Made by a program: the position numbers and the translations under genes
The notes under the pieces: model-generated
What the model was told of the DNA's origin: nothing
Databases searched by the model: none
The model's input: only the letters and a program-made list of their open reading frames with translations
NCBI RefSeq assembly: GCF_006088715.1
Contig: NZ_CP030771.1
Span: forward strand, 2,542,001 to 2,606,000
DNA: 64,000 bases
Source of the DNA: Streptomyces sp. YIM 121038
GTDB taxonomy: Bacteria > Actinomycetota > Actinomycetes > Streptomycetales > Streptomycetaceae
Direction: 5' to 3'
Shown: positions 8,306 through 16,596 of the stretch, in pieces
Layout: every line of letters begins with the position of its first letter
How positions within the stretch are numbered: the first letter of the stretch is position 1

Positions 8306-9651
8306 CACGTGTCGTCATCGCGGCGCCGTCCTCCGGAAGCGGGAAGACGACCGTCGCGACCGGGCTCATGGCCGCCTTCACCGAGGCGGGGCTCGCCGTC
8401 TCGCCGCACAAGGTCGGGCCCGACTACATCGACCCCGGGTACCACGCGCTCGCCACCGGGCGGCCGGGGCGCAACCTCGACGCCTATCTGTGCGGCCCGG
8501 ACCTGGTGGGGCCGCTGTTCGCGCACGGCTCCGCGGGGTGCGACCTCGCGGTCGTCGAGGGCGTGATGGGGATGTTCGACGGGGCGGCGGGGCAGGGTGA
8601 GCTCGCCTCCACCGCGCACGTCGCCAAGCTCCTTCGCGCGCCGGTCGTCCTCGTCGTGGACGCCTCCTCGCAGTCCCGGTCGGTGGCCGCGCTCGTGCAC
8701 GGCTTCGCGTCCTGGGACCCCGAGGTGCGCCTCGGCGGGGTGATCCTCAACAAGGTGGGCTCCGCGCGCCACGAGGAGCTGCTGCGCGAGGCGCTGGACT
8801 CCTCCGGGGTGCCGGTGCTCGGCGCCCTGCGGCGGGCCCCCCAGGTGCGGGCGCCGTCCCGGCACCTGGGTCTCGTGCCGGTCGCCGAGCGGCAGGCCGA
8901 GGCCGTGGCGTCCGTGGCGGCCCTCGCCGAGCAGGTGCGGCAGGGCTGTGACCTGGAGGGGATCCTGGCGCTCGCGCGGAGCGCGGGGGTCTGGTCCGGG
9001 GACGCCTGGGACCCCGGGGCCGGTGCCGTCCCGGACAGGCCCGCCGGGCGGCCCGTGGTCGCCGTGGCGGGCGGGGCCGCGTTCACGTTCTCGTACGCCG
9101 AGCACGCCGAGCTGCTCACGGCCGCCGGGGCCGACGTCGTCGGCTTCGACCCGCTTCGCGACGAGCGGCTGCCCGAGGGGACCGCGGGCCTCGTCATCGG
9201 GGGCGGGTTCCCCGAGGTGTACGCGCCGGAGCTGTCCGCCAACGAGCCGCTGCGCAAGGCCGTGGCCGGGCTGGCGGAGAGCGGGGCACCGGTCGCCGCC
9301 GAGTGCGCGGGGCTGCTGTACCTCACCCGGGAGCTGGACGGAAAGCCGATGTGCGGGGTCCTCGACGCCCGGGCGCGGATGGCGGAGCGCCTGACGCTGG
9401 GCTACCGGGAGGCGGTGGCGGTGTCCGACAGCGTGCTCGCCCCGGCGGGGACGCGGACGCGCGGCCACGAGTTCCACCGCACCGTGGTCGAACCGGGCGC
9501 GGGCCCGGCGCCCGCGTGGGGTCTGCACGCCCCCGAGCGGCGGGTCGAGGGCTTCGTACAGCGGGGAGTCCACGCCAGCTATCTGCACACGCACTGGGCC
9601 GCCGAGCCGGGCATCGCCCGCCGGTTCGTGGAGAGGTGCGCCGCGGGATGA
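8299..9651 (+). CDS. cobB: Cobyrinic acid a,c-diamide synthase (CobB/CbiA)
   Basis: A 450-residue glutamine amidotransferase that amidates the a and c carboxylates of (hydrogeno)byrinate. The N-terminal ATPase domain has APSSGSGKTTV (residues 9-19) and HKVGPDYIDPGYH. The C-terminal GATase domain has Cys336 in AAECAGLLYLTREL and a late conserved HEFHRT segment. The GTG at 8299, overlapping the cobO stop, is the only sensible start; the open frame extends far upstream by chance. The next gene is convergent. Confidence 0.95.
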   Translation: MVARVVIAAPSSGSGKTTVATGLMAAFTEAGLAVSPHKVGPDYIDPGYHALATGRPGRNLDAYLCGPDLVGPLFAHGSAGCDLAVVEGVMGMFDGAAGQGELASTAHVAKLLRAPVVLVVDASSQSRSVAALVHGFASWDPEVRLGGVILNKVGSARHEELLREALDSSGVPVLGALRRAPQVRAPSRHLGLVPVAERQAEAVASVAALAEQVRQGCDLEGILALARSAGVWSGDAWDPGAGAVPDRPAGRPVVAVAGGAAFTFSYAEHAELLTAAGADVVGFDPLRDERLPEGTAGLVIGGGFPEVYAPELSANEPLRKAVAGLAESGAPVAAECAGLLYLTRELDGKPMCGVLDARARMAERLTLGYREAVAVSDSVLAPAGTRTRGHEFHRTVVEPGAGPAPAWGLHAPERRVEGFVQRGVHASYLHTHWAAEPGIARRFVERCAAG

Positions 9652-9695
9652 GCCGGGGCGGGCCGGGGCGGGCGGCCGTGCCGGTGCCGGGCGGC

Positions 9696-10424
9696 TCACT
9701 CCGCCAGGCCGACCACCAGCCAGATGAACCCGGCGCCCGCCACCGTGCACAGCAGCGTGGAGCGCGCCGGGTGGTCGTGGTGCGCCTCCGGCAGGATCTC
9801 GGCGGCGGCGAGGTACAGGAGCGCGCCGCCGAAGAAGCCGAGATATCCGCCGAGCAGTTGCTCCGGAATGGTGAACAGGAGCGTGGAGGCCGCGCCCACG
9901 ACGGGGGCGACGGCGTCCGCGAAGAGCATCGCCACGGCCCGGCGGCGGGCGTTCCCGTACAGCTTCGTGATCGTGTACGTGTTGAAGCCGTCGGCGAAGT
10001 CGTGGGCGATGACGGCGAGCGCCACGGCCGCGCCCATGCCCCCGCCCACCTGGAAGGCCGCGCCGATCGCGACGCCGTCCATGACGCTGTGCCCGACCAT
10101 CGCGGCCGCCGCCGTCAGCCCCACCTCGGGCACCCGCCCGTCGTGCTCCTCGCCGCCGTGCGCCGCCTGCCGCAGCGCGAGCAGGCGCTCCACGACGTGC
10201 GCGAGCAGGAAGCCCGCGACCGCGAGGAGCAGCGCCGCGGGCACCCCGAAGACCGGCCCGCCCGCCGCCTCCAGTGCCTCCGGCAGCAGGTCGAGCCCGA
10301 CCACGCCGAGCATCAGGCCGCCCGCGAGGCCGAGCACCAGATGGCGCCGGTCGGTGACCCGCCCCGCCGTCCAGCCGCCTACCAGGGTCATCACGAACGC
10401 GCCGAGCGCCACGAACACCGCCAT
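9696..10424 (-). CDS. ZIP-family divalent metal transporter
   Basis: A 242-residue membrane protein of the ZIP family, moving zinc or other divalent metals. Helix signatures are HSVMDGVAIG near residue 112 and HDFADGFNTY near 141, the paired metal-binding helices IV and V. A His-containing loop (HGGEEHDG) precedes them. It sits on the minus strand between cobB and the cobC fusion, convergent with cobB and divergent from cobC. This position hints at a cobalt or zinc supply role, though substrate cannot be read from sequence. Confidence 0.88.
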   Translation of the reverse strand: MAVFVALGAFVMTLVGGWTAGRVTDRRHLVLGLAGGLMLGVVGLDLLPEALEAAGGPVFGVPAALLLAVAGFLLAHVVERLLALRQAAHGGEEHDGRVPEVGLTAAAAMVGHSVMDGVAIGAAFQVGGGMGAAVALAVIAHDFADGFNTYTITKLYGNARRRAVAMLFADAVAPVVGAASTLLFTIPEQLLGGYLGFFGGALLYLAAAEILPEAHHDHPARSTLLCTVAGAGFIWLVVGLAE

Positions 10425-10507
10425 GCGCCCTTGCTAGCCGATCGGCCCGGCGACCGCTAACCGGTCCCGCGCCGCGCCACCCGAGCGGCCGCATCCACCC
10501 GCGACCG

Positions 10508-10546
10508 CCTTCACCACGAGCCTTCACCACGAGCCTTCACCACGAG
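10508..10546 (+). repeat. Three tandem copies of a 13-bp unit before the CobE-CobC start
   Basis: CCTTCACCACGAG is repeated three times without mismatch (10508-10520, 10521-10533, 10534-10546) and runs directly into the ribosome site GAGAGGAG of the following gene. It lies in the divergent promoter region shared with the ZIP transporter. Confidence 0.9.
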
Positions 10547-10556
10547 AGGAGCCCCC

Positions 10557-12191
10557 ATGGCCGACCGCCCGGCGGACCGCGCCCCCGCGCCCGGTGACCG
10601 GGCTCCCGCGCCGCGGCCGCCCGCCGTCGTCGTGGGGGTCGGCGCAGGCCGGGGCGTCCCGGCCGACGAGGTTCTCGGCCTCGTACGGGAGTGTCTGCGC
10701 GACGCGGGCCTCTCGCCGCTGTCCGTACGGGAGTTGGCGACCGTCGACGCCAAAGGGGACGAGCCCGGCGTCGTCGGGGCCGCGGCGCGGCTCGGGGTGC
10801 CGCTGGTGACGTACCCGGCGCCCGAGCTGGCCCGCGTCGCGGTGCCGAACCCGTCCGGCGCGCCGCTCGCCGCCGCCGGTACGCCGTCCGTGGCGGAGGC
10901 CGCGGCCCTCGCCCGGGGCGGGGAACTCCTGGTCGCCAAGCGGAAGTCGGCGAGGGCGACGTGCGCGGTGGCGCGGGCGCGCCCGGAACCGGGGCCCGCG
11001 CCACCGCCGACACCCCCTTTCACGCCCCCTCCCCCTCCCTCTCCCTCTCCCTCTCCCTCTTCCATTCCGACTCCGACTCCGACTCCGACGAAAGGCACCG
11101 TCATCACGGCCATGGACTTGAGCACGGACACCACGGCGGCCGGGGCCGCGGGCGGCGACGTCGACCTGCGGCACCACGGCGACGCGGAGGTGCGCGGGCG
11201 GGACGACCTCGTCGACCTGGCCGTCAACGTCCGCTCCGACACGCCTCCTTCCTGGCTGAAGCAGCACATCGCCGCCTCCCTCGACGGCCTCGCCGCCTAC
11301 CCCGACGGCCGGGCGGCGCGGGCCGCCGTGGCGGCGCGGCACGGGGTGGAGCCGGAGCGGGTGCTGCTCACGGCGGGCGCCGCCGAGGCCTTCGTGCTGC
11401 TCGCGCGGGCGCTGCCGGTGCGGCGGCCGGTGGTGGTGCATCCGCAGTTCACGGAGCCGGAGGCCGCGCTGCGGGACGCCGGGCACACGGTGGAGCGGGT
11501 GCTGCTGCGGGCCGCGGACGGCTTCCGGCTCGACCCGGCGGCGGTCCCCGGCGACGCGGACCTGGTCGTCGTGGGCAACCCGACCAACCCGACGTCGGTC
11601 CTGCACCCCGCCGAGGGCCTCGCCCGCCTCGCCCGCCCCGGGCGGGTGCTCGTGGTGGACGAGGCGTTCATGGACGCGGTGCCCGGTGAGCGGGAGGCCC
11701 TCGCCGGGCGCGTCGACGTGCCCGGGCTCGTGGTGCTGCGCAGCCTCACCAAGACGTGGGGCCTCGCCGGGCTGCGCATCGGGTACGTCATCGCCGCCCC
11801 GGAGACGATCAGGGCCCTGGAGCGGGCGCAGCCGCTGTGGCCGGTGTCGTCGCCCGCCCTGGCGGCGGCCGAGGCCTGTGTGGCGCCGCGCGCGCTCGCC
11901 GAGGCGGGGCATGTGGCACACCGGGTCGCCGCCGAGCGGCAGCACCTGGTGGCCGGGCTCCGGGCGCTGCCCGGGGTGGAGGTGGTGGGCCCTGCGGAGG
12001 GGCCCTTCGTCCTGGTCCGGCTTGCCGGGGCGGCGACCGTCGTACGGGAACGGCTGCGGGAGGGGGGGTTCATGGTGCGGCGCGGCGATACGTTTCCTGG
12101 GCTCGGGCCCGACTGGATGCGGGTGGCGGTGCGCGACCGCCCCACCACGGAAGCCTTCCTCCGGGCCCTCCCGGAGGCCCGGCCCCGCTGA
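10557..12191 (+). CDS. cobC: CobE/CbiG-C domain fused to CobC-like PLP aminotransferase
   Basis: A 544-residue two-domain protein. Residues about 20-140 are the CbiG C-terminal/CobE fold, with VVVGVGAGRGVPADEV, ATVDAKGDEPG and PSVAEAAALARGG. A Pro/Ser/Thr linker (about 142-180) is encoded by CTCCCT-type and GACTCC-type hexamer runs. From about 200 on it is a class I/II aminotransferase like Rv2231c/CobC, with VVDEAFMDAVPGE and the PLP lysine Lys399 in SLTKTWGLAGLRIGYV; these make or decarboxylate the aminopropanol precursor. RBS GAGAGGAG is well placed. An ATG at 11112 could give separate CobC, but its Shine-Dalgarno is poor. Confidence 0.87.
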   Translation: MADRPADRAPAPGDRAPAPRPPAVVVGVGAGRGVPADEVLGLVRECLRDAGLSPLSVRELATVDAKGDEPGVVGAAARLGVPLVTYPAPELARVAVPNPSGAPLAAAGTPSVAEAAALARGGELLVAKRKSARATCAVARARPEPGPAPPPTPPFTPPPPPSPSPSPSSIPTPTPTPTKGTVITAMDLSTDTTAAGAAGGDVDLRHHGDAEVRGRDDLVDLAVNVRSDTPPSWLKQHIAASLDGLAAYPDGRAARAAVAARHGVEPERVLLTAGAAEAFVLLARALPVRRPVVVHPQFTEPEAALRDAGHTVERVLLRAADGFRLDPAAVPGDADLVVVGNPTNPTSVLHPAEGLARLARPGRVLVVDEAFMDAVPGEREALAGRVDVPGLVVLRSLTKTWGLAGLRIGYVIAAPETIRALERAQPLWPVSSPALAAAEACVAPRALAEAGHVAHRVAAERQHLVAGLRALPGVEVVGPAEGPFVLVRLAGAATVVRERLREGGFMVRRGDTFPGLGPDWMRVAVRDRPTTEAFLRALPEARPR

Positions 12192-12370
12192 CGCGGGGGC
12201 TTTCCCACCCACCCACCCGTGACTCGGCACCGAGCAGCGCCGGGCCGGGCCGCGCTCATGGGCTGGGTGGGACATGAGGCGCCGCGCGGCGGACGGCTCG
12301 ACCCGCCTCGCCTCGCCTCGGGCATGAGGTGCGGGGCGACGGACGGCCCCGCCGTGAGGCGCCCAGGAAC

Positions 12371-12529
12371 GCCGCGGAGCGGCGGGGTTGAGGCTCAACC
12401 ATGAGGTGCCCAGGAACGGGCGGGCGGGCGGGAAAGAAACGCCGCGGAGCGGCGCGGTTGAGGCTCAACCATGAGGTGCCCAGGAATGGGCGGGTGGGTG
12501 GGAAAGGCCAGCCGCGGAGCGGCGGGGGG
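12371..12529 (+). repeat. 70-bp tandem repeat, about 2.3 copies, with hairpins
   Basis: The stretch 12192-12640 carries no gene. GCCGCGGAGCGGCG recurs at 12371, 12441 and 12511, a period of exactly 70 bp. Each full unit contains the inverted repeat GGTTGAGGCTCAACC (12386-12400, 12456-12470) and then ATGAGGTGCCCAGGAA. A diverged copy seems to precede at about 12301. The GGGCGGG(T/C)GGG part recurs as a dispersed motif elsewhere, for example near 53950 and 54070. Confidence 0.85.
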
Positions 12530-12640
12530 GCAGGGCCCGGCCCCCAGGTGCCGAGCACCAAGGGAGGCACCCGCCCCGCCAGGGCGGAAGGGGACGCCGC
12601 CGCCAGGCCGAGGCCCCGGTTCAGGGCGCCCCCGCCAGAG

Positions 12641-13564
12641 TCAGCGGCGACGGGTGTAGGCCAGCACCCCACCCCCCGCCAGGAGCAGCACCACCGCCCC
12701 GCCGGCCACGTAGGGCGTCATGGAGGACCCCCCGGTCTCCGCGAGGTCCTCGGTCTGCTTGGGCGCCTCCCGCCGCGCGCTGACGGGCTCGGCGGGCTTG
12801 CCGCCCTGCGGCTCGGGCAGCGGCTTGGCCCCGGGGCCGGGGGCCTCGCAGGTCGCCCCCGCCAGGGTCACCGCCCCCTTGACCGCGGCGACGCCGAGCT
12901 TCAGCGGGTCGACGGACACCTGGAGCCGGAGCGCGGTCGCGGCGGCCGTACGGGACGTGGTGCGGGTCGACGAGAGGTCGAGGCGGACCTCGCCGACGCC
13001 GGGGACGGACACCTGGGTCGTGCCCGCAGACTTGACGCTGACCTTCTTGCCGAGGACGGTCACGCCGCCGAGGAACGTCGAGGAGGCGACGGGCCGTTTG
13101 CCCGCCGTGCACACGGCCTTGGAGGTGACCTGGTCGACCTCCACCAGCGGGAGCAGCGGCAGGCCGGGCACGTGCACCTTGGCGCGGGCGACGTTGCTGT
13201 AGCCCTGGGCGGTGCCGCCCTTGACGGTGGCGCGCGCGGTGGCGACGTCGGCCCGGAGCACGCTGAACGGCTGCCCGCCCTCGACGCCGTCGAGCTTCGC
13301 GGTGAGGGTGGTCCTGCTGGCGCTCGCGGGCGCGCTCACCTCGTTCAGGGTGACGTTGAGCGGCGCCCGTACGGTCTTGTTGAGCAGGGAGACCTCGAGG
13401 CCGGTGCGGAGCACGACGGCCCCGGCGCGGCCGCCTCGGCGGTCGTCCGTCGCGTGCGCGGTGCCCGCGGTGCCGAGCGCCGCGGGACCGGCGGCGACCA
13501 CGGTGGCGGCGGCGAGCGCGCCGATGCGGCGCGTGGGCAGGCGGCGGAAGGCGTTGCTGGTCAA
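12641..13564 (-). CDS. LAETG-anchored secreted surface protein (SCO1860-like)
   Basis: A 307-residue secreted protein. A signal peptide spans residues 1-37 (ending TAHA). The body is Val/Thr-rich with no catalytic motif seen. The C-terminus has the sortase signal LAETGG, a hydrophobic helix and the tail YTRRR, so a class E sortase should attach it to peptidoglycan. It matches the SCO1860 family of LAETG proteins. No ATG exists in frame at the front; TTG at 13564, with GGGGG upstream, is the best start and gives a normal signal peptide. The 356 bp upstream (13565-13920) hold its promoter and a hairpin only. Confidence 0.85.
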   Translation of the reverse strand: MTSNAFRRLPTRRIGALAAATVVAAGPAALGTAGTAHATDDRRGGRAGAVVLRTGLEVSLLNKTVRAPLNVTLNEVSAPASASRTTLTAKLDGVEGGQPFSVLRADVATARATVKGGTAQGYSNVARAKVHVPGLPLLPLVEVDQVTSKAVCTAGKRPVASSTFLGGVTVLGKKVSVKSAGTTQVSVPGVGEVRLDLSSTRTTSRTAAATALRLQVSVDPLKLGVAAVKGAVTLAGATCEAPGPGAKPLPEPQGGKPAEPVSARREAPKQTEDLAETGGSSMTPYVAGGAVVLLLAGGGVLAYTRRR

Positions 13565-13806
13565 GGTGGTGGAACCCCCACATGAGTCATGAAGGCGCCG
13601 CCGCGCACGCCACACGGGGACATCGCGTGCGCGGGGCGCCACTGATGCCGGTGTGCGCCGGGAGGCGCCGCCGACTCCGGCATCTTTACGCACTGAGAGT
13701 GAACGGGCAGCAACCTGGCGTGAGTTCACTCCATCGGGAGGTTTCCGCCCCTGCTTTCGAATCGGCTGACACGGACGTTCCCCCGAGCCCCCCGCATCAC
13801 GGCGGC

Positions 13807-13829
13807 CCGCCGGGCACGGAGCCCGGCGG
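13807..13829. terminator. Hairpin downstream of the amidohydrolase gene
   Basis: Perfect 9-bp stem CCGCCGGGC/GCCCGGCGG with loop ACGGA, 91 bp after the amidohydrolase stop on the minus strand. It sits inside the 356-bp gap 13565-13920, which otherwise holds only the promoter region of the LAETG protein. Confidence 0.55.
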
Positions 13830-13920
13830 AAGGCGGCGGAACCGAGACCAACGACCCCGCCGCCCCATCCGTCACCGTCCGTCAACAGCGCGTGCGGTTC
13901 CGGTACTTCACCCGGTGCCG

Positions 13921-15009
13921 TCAGCCCACGACCCGGCCGTCGAGCACCACGCGCCGGGGCGCCGTGAGCACGCGTACGTCGGCCCGCGGGTCGGCCTCGT
14001 ACACGACGAGGTCGCCGGGCGCCCCCTCGACGAGTCCGGGGCGCCCCAGCCAGGCCCGCGCGCCCCAGGTCGTGGCGGCGAGGGCGTCGACGGCGGGGAT
14101 GCCCGCCTTGGTGAGTTCGGCGACCTCGCCGCCGATCAGGCCGTGCGCGAGGGAGCCCCCGGCGTCGGTGCCCGCGTACACCGGCACCCCGGCGTCGTAC
14201 GCGGCCCGGACGGTGTCGTAGCGGCGCTCGTGGAGGCGGCGCATATGGGCCGCCCACCGGGGGAACTTCTTCTCGCCACCGGCGGCGAGCTGCGGGAACG
14301 TCGCGATGTTCACGAGGGTCGGGACGATCGCGACACCTCGCTCGGCGAACAGCGGGATGGTGTCCTCGGTCAGGCCCGTCGCGTGCTCGACGCAGTCGAT
14401 GCCCGCCTCGACGAGGTCGCGCAGCGAGTCCTCGGCGAAGCAGTGCGCGGTGACGCGGGCGCCGAGCCGGTGCGCCTCGGCGATCGCCTCCCGCACGGCG
14501 CCGCGCGGCCAGCACGCCGTGAGGTCGCCCGCCTCGCGGTCGATCCAGTCGCCGACGAGCTTGACCCAGCCGTCGCCGCGGCGGGCCTCCCGCGCGACGT
14601 ACGCGGCCAGGTCGCCGGGCTCGACCTCGTGCGCGTAGTTGCGGATGTAGCGGCGGGTGCGGGCGATGTGGCGGCCCGCCCGGATGATCTTCGGCAGGTC
14701 CTCGCGGTCGTCGATCCAGCGGGTGTCGGACGGCGAGCCCGCGTCGCGCAGGAGCAGCGCGCCCGCGTCGCGTTCGGTGAGCGCCTGCTTCTCGGCCTCC
14801 TCGGCCGGGACGGCGCCGTGGGCGTCGAGGCCGACGTGGCAGTGCGCGTCGACGAGGCCGGGCAGCGCCCAGCCCTGGACCGTCACGGCGTCCCGCGCGG
14901 CGGGGCGTTCGAACGTCACCCGCCCGCCGACCACCCACAGCTCGTCCCGTACGTCCTCGGGCCCGACGAGCACCCGCCCCTTCACGTGCAGCACCGCGTG
15001 ATCGCTCAT
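13921..15009 (-). CDS. Amidohydrolase-family metal-dependent hydrolase
   Basis: A 362-residue amidohydrolase-superfamily protein (imidazolonepropionase/DHOase-like TIM barrel). Metal-binding signatures are DAHCHVGLD near residue 60, then an HCFAED segment, DCVEHATGL, and the catalytic Asp in YAGTDAGGSLAHG. The substrate is not evident. The ATG at 15009 is preferred over upstream codons in a divergent promoter region shared with the aminotransferase at 15108. Confidence 0.85.
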   Translation of the reverse strand: MSDHAVLHVKGRVLVGPEDVRDELWVVGGRVTFERPAARDAVTVQGWALPGLVDAHCHVGLDAHGAVPAEEAEKQALTERDAGALLLRDAGSPSDTRWIDDREDLPKIIRAGRHIARTRRYIRNYAHEVEPGDLAAYVAREARRGDGWVKLVGDWIDREAGDLTACWPRGAVREAIAEAHRLGARVTAHCFAEDSLRDLVEAGIDCVEHATGLTEDTIPLFAERGVAIVPTLVNIATFPQLAAGGEKKFPRWAAHMRRLHERRYDTVRAAYDAGVPVYAGTDAGGSLAHGLIGGEVAELTKAGIPAVDALAATTWGARAWLGRPGLVEGAPGDLVVYEADPRADVRVLTAPRRVVLDGRVVG

Positions 15010-15107
15010 GGACAGCAGCTTAGGAGGCGTAGGACCTGACCGGACGGGCTCGGTAGGCTCGGTCGGACCATCCCGTCCCGACGCAGCCCGAAGTGAGCCG
15101 AAGCACC

Positions 15108-16211
15108 ATGACACACCCCCTTCTCGACCTGGCGCCGCTGAGCGCCGCGCACTTCGCCGCCATCGAGGACCGCGTCGCCCGGCTCCTGGACACCCGGCAG
15201 GACGTGGTGATCACGCAGGGCGAGGCGCTCCTTCCGCTGGAGGGCTGCATCCGGGGCGCCGCGCGGCCCGGCACCACCGCCCTCAACGTGATCACGGGCC
15301 CGTACGGGCAGACCTTCGGCGACTGGCTGCGCGACTGTGGGGCGACGGTGGTCGACCTGGCGGTGCCCTTCCACACGGCGGTCACCGCCGCGCAGGTCGA
15401 GGAGGCCTTCGCCGCGCACCCCGAGATCGACTTCGTGTCCCTCGTGCACGCCGAGGCGGCGACCGGCAACACCAACCCGGTCGCGGAGATCGGCGAGGTC
15501 GTGCGCGCGCACGGCGCCCTGTTCATGCTGGACGCCGTCGCCTCCGTGGCGGCCGAGCCGCTGCTTCCGGACGCGTGGGGCGTGGACCTGTGCGTGATCG
15601 GCGCGCAGAAGGCCATGGGCGGGCCCGCGGGCGTGTCCGCGGTGTCGGTGAGCGAGCGGGCCTGGGATCGGATCGCCGCCAACCCGCAGGCCCCGCGCCG
15701 CTCGTACCTGTCGCTGCTCGACTGGAAGCAGCGCTGGATCGACGGCGGCCGCAAGGCGCTCCTGCACGCGCCCGCGCAGTTGGAGATGCTCGCCCTGGAG
15801 GCGTGCCTGGAGCGGATCGAGTCGGAGGGCCTGGACGCGCTGATGGCGCGGCACACGACGGCCGCAGCGGCGACGCGGGCGGGCGCGGTGGCCCTCGGCG
15901 GGGGCCTGGAGCCGTACGTCCACGAGGCCCGGGACGCGGCGCCCGTCGCCACGACGCTGCGCGCGCCGCGCGGGGTCGACGCGGCCGAGCTGGTGGCCAG
16001 GTCCCTCGCGGCCGACCCGGTGCTTCCGCTGGTCACGGGCGGTGGCGCGCTGGCCAAGGAGATGATCCGGGTCAACCACTACGGTCCGGACGCCACGCGC
16101 GGCGTGGTGCACGCCTCCCTCGCCGCCCTCGGCGCCGCGATGGGCGAGCTCGGGCTCGCCGTGGACCTGGAGGGGGCCCGCCGCGCCGTCACCGAGGCCT
16201 GGCAGGCCTAG
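15108..16211 (+). CDS. PLP-dependent aminotransferase (alanine-glyoxylate / class V family)
   Basis: A 367-residue fold-type I PLP enzyme resembling alanine-glyoxylate and pyridoxamine-pyruvate aminotransferases. HAEAATGNTNP and FMLDAVASVAAEP form the cofactor pocket, and Lys168 in VIGAQKAMGGPAGV is the Schiff-base lysine. ATG at 15108 is used; a GTG at 15093 is in frame, and neither has a strong ribosome site. It is divergent from the amidohydrolase, and a true T-tailed terminator follows at 16235-16277. The physiological substrate is unknown. Confidence 0.85.
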   Translation: MTHPLLDLAPLSAAHFAAIEDRVARLLDTRQDVVITQGEALLPLEGCIRGAARPGTTALNVITGPYGQTFGDWLRDCGATVVDLAVPFHTAVTAAQVEEAFAAHPEIDFVSLVHAEAATGNTNPVAEIGEVVRAHGALFMLDAVASVAAEPLLPDAWGVDLCVIGAQKAMGGPAGVSAVSVSERAWDRIAANPQAPRRSYLSLLDWKQRWIDGGRKALLHAPAQLEMLALEACLERIESEGLDALMARHTTAAAATRAGAVALGGGLEPYVHEARDAAPVATTLRAPRGVDAAELVARSLAADPVLPLVTGGGALAKEMIRVNHYGPDATRGVVHASLAALGAAMGELGLAVDLEGARRAVTEAWQA

Positions 16212-16234
16212 CCGCCGCCCGCCGCGCTCCCCGT

Positions 16235-16277
16235 CCACCCGCCGCCCGCTCCGGGCCGGGTGGGTGGGGAATTTTCT
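16235..16277 (+). terminator. Rho-independent terminator before ectA
   Basis: Stem CCACCCG/CGGGTGG encloses an inner GCCCG/CGGGC pair with a 3-nt loop (16235-16263), followed within 10 bp by ATTTTCTT. The T-tract is unusual for this genome and marks a clear transcript end between the aminotransferase and ect genes. Confidence 0.7.
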
Positions 16278-16596
16278 TATCCGAGGTATAGCGGGACGCT
16301 TTTCAGGCCCCTTTAACTCTGCCTTCATGAATTCCTTAAGAGAACAGCTTCCCGTATTCGTCTGCCCGCTTTCCCCACTCCTAAACACTAGGGTTTCGTC
16401 AGCGTAAATCGGCGCAATGCGACGCTGTGACGCACTCCACATCACGCCCGATTGGTCTGAAATAACCAGGGCAAATCGGCATATAGCTCAGGCGACTCAT
16501 GCGGGCGTACGCGCCTGCGTGATAACACATGGAAGTCCGCCATGTAACCCCTTCCCCCGATGCAATCCCAGAAATTGCTCGGTAAATTCAATCCGC
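16278..16596 (+). promoter_or_regulatory. Long AT-rich regulatory leader of ectABCD
   Basis: About 320 bp without a gene and visibly richer in A/T than the surroundings. It contains the octamer AAATCGGC twice, an inverted repeat CAGCGT-N18-ACGCTG, a palindrome ACATGG-N7-CCATGT (16527-16546), and on the minus strand GTTAC (16548-16544) and GTTAT (16526-16522) exactly 22 bp apart, a GlnR-box-like spacing. An open frame extending ectA back to 16417 is not supported. Promoter hexamers could not be fixed. Confidence 0.55.

Noticed and set aside
11021..11092. Phase-variable switch in the cobC linker
   Set aside because: The repeats are hexamers, so copy changes keep the reading frame. Only linker length would vary.
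12192..12640. Coding frames through the 70-bp tandem repeat region
   Set aside because: All frames are repeat translations without ribosome sites or similarity to known proteins.
16417..16596. Upstream extension of ectA by 60 codons
   Set aside because: The added part has AT-rich, non-coding-like codon use, no ribosome site, and EctA length is normal from 16597.
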